Shown: in pieces, positions 1 to 8,781 of the stretch
Layout of the letters: each line of letters starts with the position of its first letter
Position numbering within the stretch: the stretch's first letter is position 1
NCBI GenBank assembly: GCA_029248105.1
Contig: JAQWJZ010000008.1
Location: 1-48,709, forward strand
Length of the DNA: 48,709 bases
Direction: 5' to 3'
Source: Flavobacteriales bacterium
GTDB taxonomy: Bacteria; Bacteroidota; Bacteroidia; Flavobacteriales; UBA7312
The notes under the pieces: generated by a model
Database searches by the model: none
The model's input: the letters and a program-made list of their open reading frames with translations, nothing else
Told to the model about the DNA's origin: nothing
Position numbers and translations under genes: made by a program

Positions 1-72
1 AAGCTCAGAACAATCTTGTGCTATAAGGCTAAAAGAGAATAATATTAAAATAAAAGATAAAATTGATTTCAT
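1..72 (-). CDS. Secreted protein, N-terminal fragment (runs off the left edge)
   Basis: Reading leftward from an ATG at 72-70, the frame is open to the window edge and encodes 24 residues. They form a typical signal peptide: a Lys after Met, a hydrophobic core (LSFILILFSFSLIA), then AQD, a common signal peptidase I site in Bacteroidota. A -7 box of the Bacteroidota type (TAGATTTG on the minus strand, 98-105) lies 25 bases upstream. The rest of the gene is outside the window, so nothing can be said about function except that the product is exported. Confidence 0.7.
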   Translation of the reverse strand, partial: MKSILSFILILFSFSLIAQDCSEL

Positions 73-264
73 AAATGTGGGAGTTTTTGTGGTTCTCCAA
101 ATCTAATAATTTAGTTTGAATAGAGTAGTACAAGTAGAGTACTTATGAAACTTGTAGGGGGGGGCATAAAAAGTTTAATGATTATATAAAATACATCACA
201 CGGGGGAGTATCGATATTTTATGCACAAAATTAAGACCTTTTCTTAGTTTGTTGGGAATATAAA
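73..264. other. Intergenic region with a G8 tract and an inverted repeat
   Basis: No gene is supported here. It holds the upstream region of the leftward secreted-protein gene: a -7 box at 98-105 (minus strand), an inverted repeat TACAAGT (129-135) / ACTTGTA (150-156), and directly next to it a run of eight G (157-164). Such a G run is unusual in this AT-rich sequence. A second short G run lies near 201-205. The only open frame across this area and the tRNAs is antisense noise. Confidence 0.5.
98..105 (-). promoter_or_regulatory. -7 promoter element of the secreted-protein gene
   Basis: Minus-strand TAGATTTG matches the Bacteroidota -7 consensus TAnnTTTG, 25 bases before the ATG at 72. A TTG further upstream is separated by about 25 bases, longer than usual, so the -33 element is uncertain. 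Confidence 0.45.
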
Positions 265-300
265 TAGAAAACCCCTTATTCTACTAGAGAATAAAGGGAT
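265..300 (-). terminator. Terminator after tRNA-Leu
   Basis: On the minus strand a hairpin with arms CCCTTTATTCT and AGAATAAGGG (one bulged base) is followed by TTTTCTATTT. It begins 9 bases after the 3' end of tRNA-Leu and would end the tRNA transcript. Confidence 0.6.
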
Positions 301-308
301 TTTCTAAG

Positions 309-394
309 TACCCAGGGCGGGACTTGAACCCGCACGGACATTACTGTCCATTGGATTTTAAGTCCAACGTGTCTACCAATTCCACCACCTGGGC
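309..394 (-). tRNA. tRNA-Leu (anticodon TAA)
   Basis: The minus strand folds as an 86-base class II tRNA. The acceptor stem is GCCCAGG with CCTGGGT (a G-T first pair) and discriminator A. The D arm contains GGTAGACAC, the anticodon loop is CTTAAAA (anticodon TAA), the variable arm is long as expected for leucine, and the T arm contains GGTTCAAGTCC. The 3' CCA is not encoded. It is the second member of a two-tRNA unit, after tRNA-Gly. Confidence 0.95.
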
Positions 395-410
395 TTGGAC
401 TTAATACAAT

Positions 411-435
411 AAAAATCCTCTTTAAAAAAGAGGAT
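411..435 (-). terminator. Hairpin between the two tRNA genes
   Basis: A perfect 9-bp stem (415-423 with 427-435, ATCCTCTTT/AAAGAGGAT) has a 3-base loop. On the minus strand it is followed by TTTTTATTG. It looks like an intrinsic terminator directly after tRNA-Gly. It may be partial, since tRNA-Leu lies just downstream with no clear promoter of its own, or it may be a processing hairpin. Confidence 0.5.
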
Positions 436-439
436 GTTG

Positions 440-511
440 AGCGAGTGATGGGATTTGAACCCACGACCCTCACCTTGGCAAGGTGATGCTCTACCCCTGA
501 GCTACACTCGC
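440..511 (-). tRNA. tRNA-Gly (anticodon GCC)
   Basis: The minus strand gives a 72-base tRNA: acceptor GCGAGTG/CACTCGC with discriminator T, D arm GCTCAGGGGTAGAGC, anticodon stem-loop CACCTTGCCAAGGTG (anticodon GCC) and T arm GTGGGTTCAAATCCCAT. CCA is not encoded. It is first in the leftward unit, 12 bases downstream of a well-formed promoter. Confidence 0.95.
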
Positions 512-522
512 AATTGGGAGGG

Positions 523-553
523 CAAATGTAATACATTTTTCAGATTACACAAA
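523..553 (-). promoter_or_regulatory. Promoter of the tRNA-Gly/tRNA-Leu unit
   Basis: The minus strand carries TTTG (553-550), 19 bases, then TACATTTG (530-523). This is an exact match to the Bacteroidota consensus TTTG-N19-TAnnTTTG. It lies in the gap after mutS and 12 bases before tRNA-Gly. It is the best-formed promoter in the window. Confidence 0.8.
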
Positions 554-568
554 CCCTGTTTTGTTTTT

Positions 569-3184
569 TTATTTTCCTGTCATCTTTTTTATCTCATTCA
601 ATTTCATCAAAGCTTCAACTGGCGTCAATGAATTGATATCCAAATCTTGAATTTCATCTCTGATACTCTCCAATATTGGATCATCTAGTTGGAAAAAACT
701 GAGCTGCATATCATCATCTTGCGATAGCTTTTCTTGATTAGAAACTTCTTCTTTCGAAGAATGAGCTTTTTCTAAACGCTTCATTATCACTTTAGCCCTT
801 TCCACAACAGATTTTGGCATACCTGCCATTTTAGCTACATGAATACCAAAACTATGAGCACTACCACCTTCTACAAGCTTTCTTAAAAATAAAATCTGCT
901 GACCAATCTCTTTTACCGAAACATTAAAGTTTCTTATCCTTTCAAATGAATTAGTCATTTCATTAAGCTCATGATAATGTGTAGCAAACAATGTCTTGGC
1001 CTGCGAAGGGTGTTGATGCAAAAATTCGGCTATTGCCCATGCTATAGAAATACCATCGTAAGTACTCGTTCCTCGTCCTATTTCATCCAGCAGAATTAAA
1101 CTTCTCTCTGACACATTATTTAGGATACTCGCCGTTTCATTCATTTCTACCATGAAAGTAGATTCCCCTTGAGAAATGTTATCAGACGCCCCTACTCTTG
1201 TAAAAATTTTATCTACCAAGCCTATTTCAGCCGCTTCGGCAGGAACAAAACAACCTATTTGAGCTAATAAAACAATTAGTGCAGTTTGTCTTAAAATGGC
1301 TGACTTACCAGACATATTAGGACCCGTAATCATTATAATTTGCTGCTTTTCTCTATCCAAATAAATGTCGTTGGCGATATATTCTTCTCCAACAGCTAAT
1401 TGTTGTTCGATAACAGGGTGTCTTCCTTTGCTTATTTTCAAAGTATAATCATCCGAAATAGCGGGCCTAGTATATTGGTGTCTTTGAGAAAGAGAGGCAA
1501 ATGACATCAAAACATCCAACTGAGCAATACGCTGAGCGTTAATTTGCACCTCAGGAATAAAATCTATTAGACTTAAGACTAAATCATTAAATAATTGACT
1601 TTCTAAAGCCAAAATCTTTTCTTCAGCTCCTAATATTTTAGTTTCTAATTCTTTAAGTTCTTCCGTTATATAACGTTCAGCGTTAACCAAAGTTTGTTTT
1701 CTTATCCAATCTTCTGGCACCTTGTCTTTGTGTGTGTTACGCACCTCAAGATAATAACCAAAAACATTGTTAAAAGCAATCTTTAAAGAAGGAATTCCAG
1801 TACGTTCAGTTTCTCTTTCCAAAATTTGCTGAAGAAGAATGTGACTATCTTTGGCAATAGCCCTTAACTCATCAAGACTAACATTGACACCACTGGCAAT
1901 CACTTGCCCTTTATTGATAGCAACAGGTGCGTTATCATCTATTTCTTTGTCAATTCTATTTCTGATGAACTCACAAAGATTAATGTGTTCTGACAATTGT
2001 ATCAAAGCCTTATTATTAGACTGTTGGCAAAATTGTTTCACAGGCTCGACAGCAATTAAAGCACGTTTTAGCTGAACGACTTCTCGTGGATTAATTCGAG
2101 CAGTAGCAACTTTAGAAATGAGTCGCTCTAGATCTCCTATTTCTTTAATATGATTTATAGTTTCAGGCTTATCATCACTTTCTTCCATCAGATATTCGAC
2201 CGCAGATAAGCGATCTTCGATAAGTTGTTTTTCTTTCAATGGAAAGGCCACCCAACGCTTTAATAAACGTGAACCCATAGGCGTAATGCTATGGTCAAGG
2301 ATATCTACTAAAGTCGTAGCACCATCGTTATGTGAATGAAACAATTCCAAGTTACGAATCGTGAAACGGTCCATCCAAACATGCTTTGCCTCTTCTATAC
2401 GCTGAAGATTAGCAATATGCTTAATGTGATGATGCTGTGTTTCTGTTAAGTAATGAAGCGCAGCACCGGCAGCTACCGTTCCATCGTTGAGTTCTTCTAC
2501 ACCAAAACCTTTCAAAGAAATCGTACCAAAGTGCGATAACAATTTCTCTTGCGAAAATTCTTTTGTAAACACCCAATCCTCTAATGAGCTGATATAATAT
2601 TTATCGCCAAATAAATCAATAAACTTTTTGTGGTGTTGTTTTTGAAAAACAACTTCAGATGGATTGAAACTCTGGAGTAACTTAGCTATATACTCGTCCT
2701 TACCTTGAGCAAGTAAAAACTCCCCCGTTGAAATATCCAAAAAAGAAAGTCCTATTTCTTTTGAACCAAAATGAATAGATGCTAAAAAATTATTGACCTT
2801 ATGATCAAGGACTTTATCATTATAAGAAACGCCTGGCGTTACTAATTCCGTAACTCCTCTTTTAACAATTTTCTTAGTAGCTTTTGGGTCTTCTAATTGA
2901 TCACAAATCGCTACACGCTGACCTGACCGAACTAATTTAGGCAAATACGTATCTAAGGCATGATGTGGAAACCCTGCTAAAGCATCGTTAGAAGAGCCAT
3001 TAGAGCGTTTGGTTAATGTAATGCCGAGTATTTTAGAGGAAAGAATGGCATCTTCACCAAAAGTTTCATAAAAATCCCCTACTCTAAATAACAACATTGC
3101 ATTAGGATATTTCGCCTTAATACTATTGTATTGTTTCATTAAAGGAGTCACTTTAGCTTCCGTTGTATTTTTTTTAGCCGCCAA
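569..3184 (-). CDS. mutS: DNA mismatch repair ATPase MutS
   Basis: The product recognises base mismatches and small loops and starts methyl-independent mismatch repair with MutL. At 871 residues it is full length. The mismatch-reading Phe-X-Glu motif is present (F38, E40 in [11 protein letters not shown]). The ATPase core has a Walker A GPNMSGKS (621-628) and a Walker B/signature [14 protein letters not shown] with D700 and E701. The start is TTG at 3184: a stop lies four codons upstream in frame, there is no ATG before M16, and homologues usually have about 14 residues before PLMKQY. It is divergent from the RNA methylase gene with 40 bases between them. No hairpin follows the stop, so the transcript probably runs toward the tRNA promoter. 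Confidence 0.97.
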   Translation of the reverse strand: MAAKKNTTEAKVTPLMKQYNSIKAKYPNAMLLFRVGDFYETFGEDAILSSKILGITLTKRSNGSSNDALAGFPHHALDTYLPKLVRSGQRVAICDQLEDPKATKKIVKRGVTELVTPGVSYNDKVLDHKVNNFLASIHFGSKEIGLSFLDISTGEFLLAQGKDEYIAKLLQSFNPSEVVFQKQHHKKFIDLFGDKYYISSLEDWVFTKEFSQEKLLSHFGTISLKGFGVEELNDGTVAAGAALHYLTETQHHHIKHIANLQRIEEAKHVWMDRFTIRNLELFHSHNDGATTLVDILDHSITPMGSRLLKRWVAFPLKEKQLIEDRLSAVEYLMEESDDKPETINHIKEIGDLERLISKVATARINPREVVQLKRALIAVEPVKQFCQQSNNKALIQLSEHINLCEFIRNRIDKEIDDNAPVAINKGQVIASGVNVSLDELRAIAKDSHILLQQILERETERTGIPSLKIAFNNVFGYYLEVRNTHKDKVPEDWIRKQTLVNAERYITEELKELETKILGAEEKILALESQLFNDLVLSLIDFIPEVQINAQRIAQLDVLMSFASLSQRHQYTRPAISDDYTLKISKGRHPVIEQQLAVGEEYIANDIYLDREKQQIIMITGPNMSGKSAILRQTALIVLLAQIGCFVPAEAAEIGLVDKIFTRVGASDNISQGESTFMVEMNETASILNNVSERSLILLDEIGRGTSTYDGISIAWAIAEFLHQHPSQAKTLFATHYHELNEMTNSFERIRNFNVSVKEIGQQILFLRKLVEGGSAHSFGIHVAKMAGMPKSVVERAKVIMKRLEKAHSSKEEVSNQEKLSQDDDMQLSFFQLDDPILESIRDEIQDLDINSLTPVEALMKLNEIKKMTGK

Positions 3185-3198
3185 GAGTCTATTTTATA

Positions 3199-3206
3199 TA
3201 ATTTTG
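3199..3206 (+). promoter_or_regulatory. -7 promoter element of the RNA methylase gene
   Basis: TAATTTTG matches TAnnTTTG and ends 18 bases before the ATG at 3225. No good -33 element is seen. Confidence 0.45.
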
Positions 3207-3224
3207 TGCTTTCATTATTAAAAG

Positions 3225-3749
3225 ATGCGTAAGTTAAAAAATAAGGAGCTAAAAAGACTCAATTTAGAAGAATTTAAAAGCAAAAAAAAAGTACCTATCG
3301 TTATTGTTCTCGATAATGTTAGAAGTGCACATAATGTAGGCTCTGTTTTTAGAACTTCCGACGCCTTCCTTATTGAAAAGATTATACTCTGTGGAATTTG
3401 CCCAATTCCACCAAAAAATGAAATCCGCAAAACAGCATTAGGGGCTACCGAATCTGTTGAATGGATATATACAGAAAACAGTATAGACTCCATTAAAACT
3501 TTAAAAGATGCAGGGTATAAAATTGCTAGTGTAGAACAAGCTGACAACTCTACTCACTTAAATGATTTTTCATTAGATAAAAACCAAAAAATAGCTCTAG
3601 TTTTTGGGAATGAAGTTAATGGTGTAAATGACGAGATCGTTCAGATGAGCGATTCTGTTATTGAAATTCCACAACACGGCACGAAACACTCTTTTAATGT
3701 ATCCGTTAGTGTTGGTATTGTTCTATGGGATTTTAGCCGCAAAATATAA
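3225..3749 (+). CDS. SpoU/TrmH-family RNA 2'-O-methyltransferase
   Basis: This is a SAM-dependent methylase of the knotted SPOUT fold, expected to methylate a ribose in tRNA or rRNA. The three family motifs are in order: LDNVRSAHNVGSVFRTSD (about 29-46), LVFGNEVNGV (about 125-134) and IPQHGTKHSFNVSVSVGIVL (about 148-167). At 174 residues it is the catalytic domain alone, without the N-terminal RNA-binding extension seen in RlmB. It could be a TrmH (Gm18) or another SpoU member; the target cannot be told from sequence. It stands alone, with mutS divergent on the left and 330 non-coding bases on the right. Confidence 0.9.
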   Translation: MRKLKNKELKRLNLEEFKSKKKVPIVIVLDNVRSAHNVGSVFRTSDAFLIEKIILCGICPIPPKNEIRKTALGATESVEWIYTENSIDSIKTLKDAGYKIASVEQADNSTHLNDFSLDKNQKIALVFGNEVNGVNDEIVQMSDSVIEIPQHGTKHSFNVSVSVGIVLWDFSRKI

Positions 3750-3977
3750 GCTTTTATAAGCCCAGCTCTCTTTTAAGTTTATTCAGTTTTTAATTTGCTC
3801 GAGTCGCCTCGTAAATTCGCATCTTTGAAAACCTTTAATTAAAAATACCCATATAGCAAGGCTTCTTAGACTTCCTATCTAGTAAATACTTACTTTATCG
3901 ATCTTTTTTTCACTAGAAAAACAACAGAGATAGCACTAAAAGCTCTTCTTTTTTTCCTGATAAATAAAAATTAAGGC

Positions 3978-3989
3978 ATTGTTAACAAT
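3978..3989. promoter_or_regulatory. 12-bp perfect palindrome upstream of the lipoprotein gene
   Basis: ATTGTTAACAAT reads the same on both strands and sits about 50 bases upstream of the -7 box at 4040-4047, where an activator would bind. The regulator is unknown. A chance occurrence in AT-rich DNA is possible. Confidence 0.3.
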
Positions 3990-4039
3990 TTGATATTCAA
4001 AATAAAAAATTACAGATTTATATATTGACCTAATAAATA

Positions 4040-4047
4040 TATATTTG
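4040..4047 (+). promoter_or_regulatory. -7 promoter element of the lipoprotein gene
   Basis: TATATTTG matches TAnnTTTG and lies 32 bases before the ATG at 4080. A TTG at 4025-4027 is too close (12 bases) for a standard -33 element. Confidence 0.45.
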
Positions 4048-4079
4048 CACATACTATTTAATCTTTAATCACATTCAAA

Positions 4080-5759
4080 ATGAAAAATAGACACTTTTTC
4101 AGTTTACCTATAATTTTTTCACTTATCCTATTAATTAGTTCATGCGGACTAGATTCAATGGTTTCAAAATTTAATACACTCAATTTCACTGTTACTCCTA
4201 CCCAAGTGGAGGTTCATGGTGGAAATATAGATATTGAACTTGAGGTGAAAATTCCTGAAAAATACTTCCTAAAAAGTGCAGAAGCTGATTTCAGAGCTAT
4301 GCTAGCTCCATCTGCCGATAGCGAAAATAAAGTATTTTTTGATCCTGTAAAACTACAAGGCGAAAAAATCTCTAGTAATGGTAAAACTATCGGCTTTATA
4401 ACAGGCGGACAGTTCACCTATAAAGGGACAATAAAGTACTCTGAAGAAATGGCTGACTACGATCTATTCGCTACAGCTATTGCTACAATGAACGATAATA
4501 GTAAAAGCCTCGGCGCAGTAAAAGTTGCTGAAGGAGTTATGGCTACTTCTACACGAGTAATGAATAGCGAAGTGCCTGCTGTTTCGGATCACACCTATGA
4601 AAAAGTTACTGTTTTAGAAGAAACAGCTGTTATATACTTTACAGTAAATCAATCTAATGTTAGATACTCTCAGAAAAGTTCAGACGAAATCAAAAAATTG
4701 AAAGAGTTTGCTAAGCTAGGCTATGAAACAAAAAACATAGAGATATCTTCTTTCGCTTCACCTGAAGGAACTTTAGATGTAAACGACAAAGTATCAGACA
4801 ACAGGGCTAACTCTACATTCTCCTATGCTAAGAAGTTAATGAAACAATTAAAAGTCGATGGAGCTAAAAATGACGATTTGTATATTCAGAGCTCTAAAGG
4901 TGAAGATTGGAGAGGTTTTAATAAGCTCGTAAACTCTTCTGATATGAAAGACAAAAGTAAAGTCTTAAATATTGTAAGAAATCAAAAAGACCCTCAAAAA
5001 AGAGAAGAGTCTATTAGAGATATGGCCGAAATATATGACGCTATTGAAAATGATGTATTACCAAAACTGAGAAAGGCAACGATAACATTAAGAGTATTTG
5101 AACCGAAAAAAACGGATGAAGAAATTGCTTCTCTAGCTATTGCTGACCCTGCTCAACTTGATATCAAAGAAATGCTTTATGCCGCTTCTTTGATTGAGGA
5201 CAACTCTATAAAAAAGACCATTTATAATGCAACGAGCAAATCATTTGCTAACGATTATAGAGCATACAACAACTTGGCTGGAATTTATATCCAAGAAAAA
5301 AATATGAATAAAGCAATTGATATGTTGGGCAAGGCATCTAAATACAATGCCAACGCTGCTGAAGTAAAAGAGAATCAAGGTATTATTGCAGCCATTGAAG
5401 GTGATTATAACAAGGCAGCGTCCTTATACAACTCTTCTAACGCATCTGATGTAAACAAAGGTATCTTAGCTATTAAAACAGGCGATTATAGCTCTGCTAC
5501 AAGTAAGCTAAAAGGTAACGATTACAATGCAACCCTTGCTAAAATAATGAATGGCAATCCTGTTGTTACAACAGATAATTCAGCCGCAGGAAATTACCTC
5601 AATGCAATAGTAAACGCAAGAACAGGTAACACAGATAAATGCATTGAATTCTTATCTAAAGCAATTGAAATAGACGCTAATTACAAGAATGAAGCTAAAA
5701 AGGATTTTGAGTTCAAAAAACTGAAAGATAATGTCGGATTTCAAGCGTTGATAAACTAA
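4080..5759 (+). CDS. Lipoprotein with OmpA-like and TPR segments
   Basis: A 559-residue envelope protein. It begins with a lipoprotein signal and lipobox LISSC (lipid-bearing Cys22). The residues after the Cys are not acidic-rich, so the surface-export signal of Bacteroidota lipoproteins is not evident and a periplasmic face is likely. Residues about 25-170 are an unassigned beta-rich region. From about 180 a segment resembles an OmpA peptidoglycan-binding domain (ISSFASPEGTLDVN, then NRANSTFSYAKKL), with a long insertion. From about 390 there are TPR-like helices (AYNNLAGIYIQEKNMNKAIDMLGKA and similar). Related TPR/OmpA lipoproteins in the phylum help anchor envelope machines such as the type IX system or gliding apparatus; a role here is inference only. 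It is a single-gene unit ended by a strong hairpin. Confidence 0.7.
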   Translation: MKNRHFFSLPIIFSLILLISSCGLDSMVSKFNTLNFTVTPTQVEVHGGNIDIELEVKIPEKYFLKSAEADFRAMLAPSADSENKVFFDPVKLQGEKISSNGKTIGFITGGQFTYKGTIKYSEEMADYDLFATAIATMNDNSKSLGAVKVAEGVMATSTRVMNSEVPAVSDHTYEKVTVLEETAVIYFTVNQSNVRYSQKSSDEIKKLKEFAKLGYETKNIEISSFASPEGTLDVNDKVSDNRANSTFSYAKKLMKQLKVDGAKNDDLYIQSSKGEDWRGFNKLVNSSDMKDKSKVLNIVRNQKDPQKREESIRDMAEIYDAIENDVLPKLRKATITLRVFEPKKTDEEIASLAIADPAQLDIKEMLYAASLIEDNSIKKTIYNATSKSFANDYRAYNNLAGIYIQEKNMNKAIDMLGKASKYNANAAEVKENQGIIAAIEGDYNKAASLYNSSNASDVNKGILAIKTGDYSSATSKLKGNDYNATLAKIMNGNPVVTTDNSAAGNYLNAIVNARTGNTDKCIEFLSKAIEIDANYKNEAKKDFEFKKLKDNVGFQALIN

Positions 5760-5780
5760 GAAAACTGAAATTAGAAATAA

Positions 5781-5812
5781 AAAACCTGACATTTAAAATG
5801 TCGGTTTTTTTT
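5781..5812. terminator. Bidirectional terminator between lipoprotein and dNK genes
   Basis: The stem GACATT/AATGTC (5788-5793 with 5797-5802), extended by a T-G and a C-G pair, is flanked by A-rich sequence on the left and eight T on the right. It can end both the rightward lipoprotein transcript and the leftward folK-dNK transcript, whose stop codon at 5811-5813 lies in the T tract. Confidence 0.75.
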
Positions 5813-6443
5813 ATGTCAAGGAAATTCGATGAAACCCTTTTGAATAGGTGTCAGAAGTTAAATTCAATAACTGCTGAAATACATGGGACTGATTAACAAA
5901 ATCGACCTCACTAACGTCAACAACAAGAATAGGAAAGTCTGAATGTTTTTTAAAGAAGTCAAAATACTTATTTTGAATATCTAAAAGATATTCATCAGAA
6001 ATATTTTGCTCATAACTTCTGCCTCTTTTCTGAATATTTTGTTGAAGTCGGCTTACATCAGAATGTAAATAGATGATTAAATCTGGCTTAGGTAAGTTTT
6101 TAAGAGCAATATCGGATAATCGATTAAACAACAAAAGTTCATCATCACTGAGGTTGTTTTCAGCAAACAACTTAGATTTTACGAAAAAGTAGTCTGAAAC
6201 AACACCATGTGAAAATAAGTCTTGATCACGTAAATCTCCTAACTGACGGTAACGCTCGGCCATAAAAAACAGCTCCAAAGAAAAGGCATACCTTTCAGGC
6301 TGCTCATAAAACTTAGGCAAAAATGGATTGTCAGCAAACTCTTCCAGCACAATACGGTAGTTAAGTTCATTAGCTAACATCTTAGAAAATGTTGTCTTGC
6401 CTACTCCTATATTTCCTTCTATAGTGATAAACTGATAGCTCAT
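5811..6443 (-). CDS. Deoxynucleoside kinase (first of two)
   Basis: It phosphorylates deoxynucleosides (deoxyadenosine, deoxyguanosine or similar) in the salvage pathway. At 210 residues it fits the deoxynucleoside kinase family. It has the P-loop GNIGVGKTT (10-18) and the lid motif RGRSYE. Where many family members have an Asp-Arg-Ser motif, this one reads VVSDYFF, which is different from the second kinase at 11851 (QDRTMYED). The two enzymes therefore probably differ in substrate. Its ATG overlaps the folK stop (ATGA), so the two are translated together. The substrate is not certain. Confidence 0.88.
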   Translation of the reverse strand: MSYQFITIEGNIGVGKTTFSKMLANELNYRIVLEEFADNPFLPKFYEQPERYAFSLELFFMAERYRQLGDLRDQDLFSHGVVSDYFFVKSKLFAENNLSDDELLLFNRLSDIALKNLPKPDLIIYLHSDVSRLQQNIQKRGRSYEQNISDEYLLDIQNKYFDFFKKHSDFPILVVDVSEVDFVNQSHVFQQLLNLTSDTYSKGFHRISLT

Positions 6444-6925
6444 AATTTACTAACTTTTGAATTGTCACTACAAGAATACAACAATTGCTCAATCGTGTTA
6501 CCGAATTTAGGATGAATTTGTTCTGAAGCAATTTCATTCAAAGGCGTTAATGCAAAACGTCGGTTGTGCAAATGCTCATGAGGGATAATAAGATTTTCTT
6601 CTTCAATTGATTCAGAATTAAAAAGTAAAATATCTATGTCAATTACTCTTGCTTGATACGTTTTGGAATTTGTTCTCGTTCTTCCCAGTTTACGTTCAAT
6701 AGAAAGACAACGATCCAAAACTTCAAGAGGTGACAATTCAGTAGAAATGCCTAATGCTTGATTGATGAAGTTGTTTTCATGCTCAAAGCCCCAAGGCAGG
6801 GATTCATATATAGATGAACGCTTTGAAAGATGTCCAACACTTTCCCTTAACATATGAATCGCTTCTTCAAACATCTCTCTAGAGTTTCCTAAATTACTTC
6901 CTAAAAGCAAATACACTGTATTCAT
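6440..6925 (-). CDS. folK: 6-hydroxymethyl-7,8-dihydropterin pyrophosphokinase FolK
   Basis: It transfers pyrophosphate from ATP to hydroxymethyl-dihydropterin, the step before dihydropteroate synthesis in folate production. At 161 residues it is normal length. Visible family marks: LLLGSNLGNSREMF at the N-terminus, the substrate-loop segment PWGFEHENNFINQ and the metal-binding signature RVIDIDILLFN. It overlaps the kinase gene by 4 bases. The minus-strand box TATTTTCG (6930-6937), a variant of TAnnTTTG, ends only 4 bases before the ATG, so the mRNA may start at the start codon itself. Confidence 0.95.
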   Translation of the reverse strand: MNTVYLLLGSNLGNSREMFEEAIHMLRESVGHLSKRSSIYESLPWGFEHENNFINQALGISTELSPLEVLDRCLSIERKLGRTRTNSKTYQARVIDIDILLFNSESIEEENLIIPHEHLHNRRFALTPLNEIASEQIHPKFGNTIEQLLYSCSDNSKVSKL

Positions 6926-6929
6926 AAAA

Positions 6930-6937
6930 CGAAAATA
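6930..6937 (-). promoter_or_regulatory. -7 element of folK, 4 bases from the start codon
   Basis: TATTTTCG on the minus strand is a one-base variant of TAnnTTTG. It is followed by TTTT and then ATG. If used, it gives a leaderless mRNA. Confidence 0.4.
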
Positions 6938-6971
6938 TATAAAGAGATTAAACTAATCTGCATAAAAAATG

Positions 6972-6979
6972 TAATTTTG
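6972..6979 (+). promoter_or_regulatory. -7 promoter element of sppA
   Basis: TAATTTTG matches TAnnTTTG and ends 29 bases before the sppA ATG at 7009. No TTTG is seen at the expected -33 distance. Confidence 0.45.
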
Positions 6980-7008
6980 TTTTCTACATAAATTAAAAAA
7001 GAAAAGCT

Positions 7009-8766
7009 ATGCTACGATTCTTCAAAAGTGTTTTTAAATCTGTTCTAGTAACACTTATATCATTTACAATTATCATACTAGTATTTGTTGTAATTGGTGT
7101 TTCGACAGGAATGGAGGAAGGTGAAAAAACCAAGGCAAATAGCCTCTTAGAAATTAATTTATCTGAAAAAATTGTAGATAGATCGTCTGAATTTTCTTTC
7201 GATTTTGGCAATTTTAGTGATGAGCCTACCCCTCTAGGATTAGACGATATCTTGAAATCTATCGAAAAAGCCAAGCACGACAATAACATAAAAGGGATAT
7301 ACTTAAATATCGACATGGTTAACTCTAACATGGCGTCTTTAGAAGAAATTCGAGATAAGCTACAAGAGTTTAAAGACTCAACAGATAAGTTCATCCTATC
7401 TTACAGTGAAGTATATTCTCAAAAGGCATTTTATATTTCTTCAGTGGCAGACAAAATTTATTTACATCCAGAAGGTTATCTAGAGTTTAAAGGGTTGAAT
7501 TATGAGGGGATGTTTTTTAAACAAGCCCTTGCAAAGTTAGAGATAGAACCTCAAATTATACGTCACGGTAAATTCAAAAGTGCTGTTGAGCCATTTATCC
7601 TTGATAAAATGAGCGATTCGAACAGAGAACAAGTAAAGCGTTTCATCAATTCAATTTGGGAAGATGTAAAATCAGACATTGCCGAGGGTAGAAACCTATC
7701 TGATGATGAACTGAATAATATCGCTGAAAATTTATTGATACAATCTGCAAAAGATGCTGTTGACTACAAACTTGCTGATGCCTTACAATACCAAGACCAG
7801 GTTGATGATACTCTTAGAAAAAGACTTGATATTGAGGACAACAAAAAAATTGAGAAAATCTCTTTACGAAAATATATAGACGTTGGTGTTAGCACCAAAA
7901 AGAAATTCTCAAAAGATAAAATAGCTGTTATTTATGCTCAAGGCTCTATTAATAGTGGTGATGGCAATAACGAAACTATTGGTTCAGAAACGACTTCGAA
8001 AGCCATTCGAAAAGCTAGAAAAAATGATAAGATAAAAGCCATTGTATTGAGAGTAAACTCACCTGGAGGAAGTGCTCTAGCGTCAGAAACCATACTCCGA
8101 GAAATGGATCTCGCTAAAAAGGTTAAACCTGTCGTTGTATCAATGGGTGATGTTGCTGCTTCTGGCGGCTACTATATTGCTTGTAAAGCCGATACTATTG
8201 TGGCTAACCCCACAACCATAACAGGCTCAATAGGTGTGTTTGGAGTATTGATGAACCTTGAAAAGATGATGACTAACAAATTGGGAATCACTACCGATAG
8301 AGTAAAGACTAATCAATTTGCCGACTTAGCTTCGCCTACTCGAGCACTGAGTGAGTCTGAACGAGCAATCATACAAAACCAAGTAGAGTTGATTTACGAT
8401 AAGTTCATCAGCAATGTTTCAGAGGGCAGAAATATGAGTAAAGAAGAAGTAGATGCTATTGGTCAAGGTAGGGTATGGACAGGAAAAGATGCTATTGAAT
8501 TAGGATTAGTAGACGTTTTAGGCGGAATGGAAGACGCCATAGCTATAGCCGCAGATATGGCAAACTTAGACTCATATAGAATCACTAAGCTACCTATTGA
8601 AAAAAATCCTATTGAAAAAATCCTTGAAGATTTGGGCGGTCAAGTGAAGACTAGAATAATCAAAAACGAATTGGGTAGTGCTTTCCCTTATTACAAACAA
8701 ATGAATGAGATTGTGAACATGGAGAAAATTCAAATGCGAATGCCTAACCAATTTGAGATTTATTAA
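7009..8766 (+). CDS. sppA: Signal peptide peptidase SppA, long (67K) type
   Basis: A membrane-bound serine protease that degrades signal peptides left in the membrane after secretion. At 585 residues it is the long form with two tandem ClpP-like domains. There is an N-terminal membrane anchor (about 10-32). The catalytic dyad residues of the family are visible: Lys190 in KFKSAVEPF in the first domain and Ser385 in GDVAASGGYY in the second, matching the K209/S409 pair of the E. coli enzyme. The next gene (transporter) starts 15 bases after its stop, so they form an operon. Confidence 0.95.
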   Translation: MLRFFKSVFKSVLVTLISFTIIILVFVVIGVSTGMEEGEKTKANSLLEINLSEKIVDRSSEFSFDFGNFSDEPTPLGLDDILKSIEKAKHDNNIKGIYLNIDMVNSNMASLEEIRDKLQEFKDSTDKFILSYSEVYSQKAFYISSVADKIYLHPEGYLEFKGLNYEGMFFKQALAKLEIEPQIIRHGKFKSAVEPFILDKMSDSNREQVKRFINSIWEDVKSDIAEGRNLSDDELNNIAENLLIQSAKDAVDYKLADALQYQDQVDDTLRKRLDIEDNKKIEKISLRKYIDVGVSTKKKFSKDKIAVIYAQGSINSGDGNNETIGSETTSKAIRKARKNDKIKAIVLRVNSPGGSALASETILREMDLAKKVKPVVVSMGDVAASGGYYIACKADTIVANPTTITGSIGVFGVLMNLEKMMTNKLGITTDRVKTNQFADLASPTRALSESERAIIQNQVELIYDKFISNVSEGRNMSKEEVDAIGQGRVWTGKDAIELGLVDVLGGMEDAIAIAADMANLDSYRITKLPIEKNPIEKILEDLGGQVKTRIIKNELGSAFPYYKQMNEIVNMEKIQMRMPNQFEIY

Positions 8767-8781
8767 CGAATTATTTTTCAA

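Larger units (their letters stand above)
3750..4079 (+). other. 330-base intergenic region with palindrome and promoter
   Basis: No gene is visible. Seen: a possible extra promoter TTG (3795-3797) with TAAATTCG (3812-3819), though the 14-base spacing is short; two T-runs near 3904-3910 and 3952-3957, without a convincing stem for termination; a perfect 12-bp palindrome ATTGTTAACAAT (3978-3989), which looks like a dimeric regulator site; and the -7 box of the next gene (4040-4047). A short untranslated RNA starting near 3826 is possible but not supported by any structure I can recognise. Confidence 0.4.

Noticed and set aside
276-536. Leftward open frame of 86 residues across the tRNA genes
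   Set aside because: It is a translation of the tRNA-Leu and tRNA-Gly genes and their terminators; both tRNAs fold well.
3750-4079. Small RNA gene in the long intergenic region
   Set aside because: There is a possible promoter near 3795-3819, but no stable fold or clear terminator, and no match to 6S, SRP, tmRNA or RNase P RNA features.
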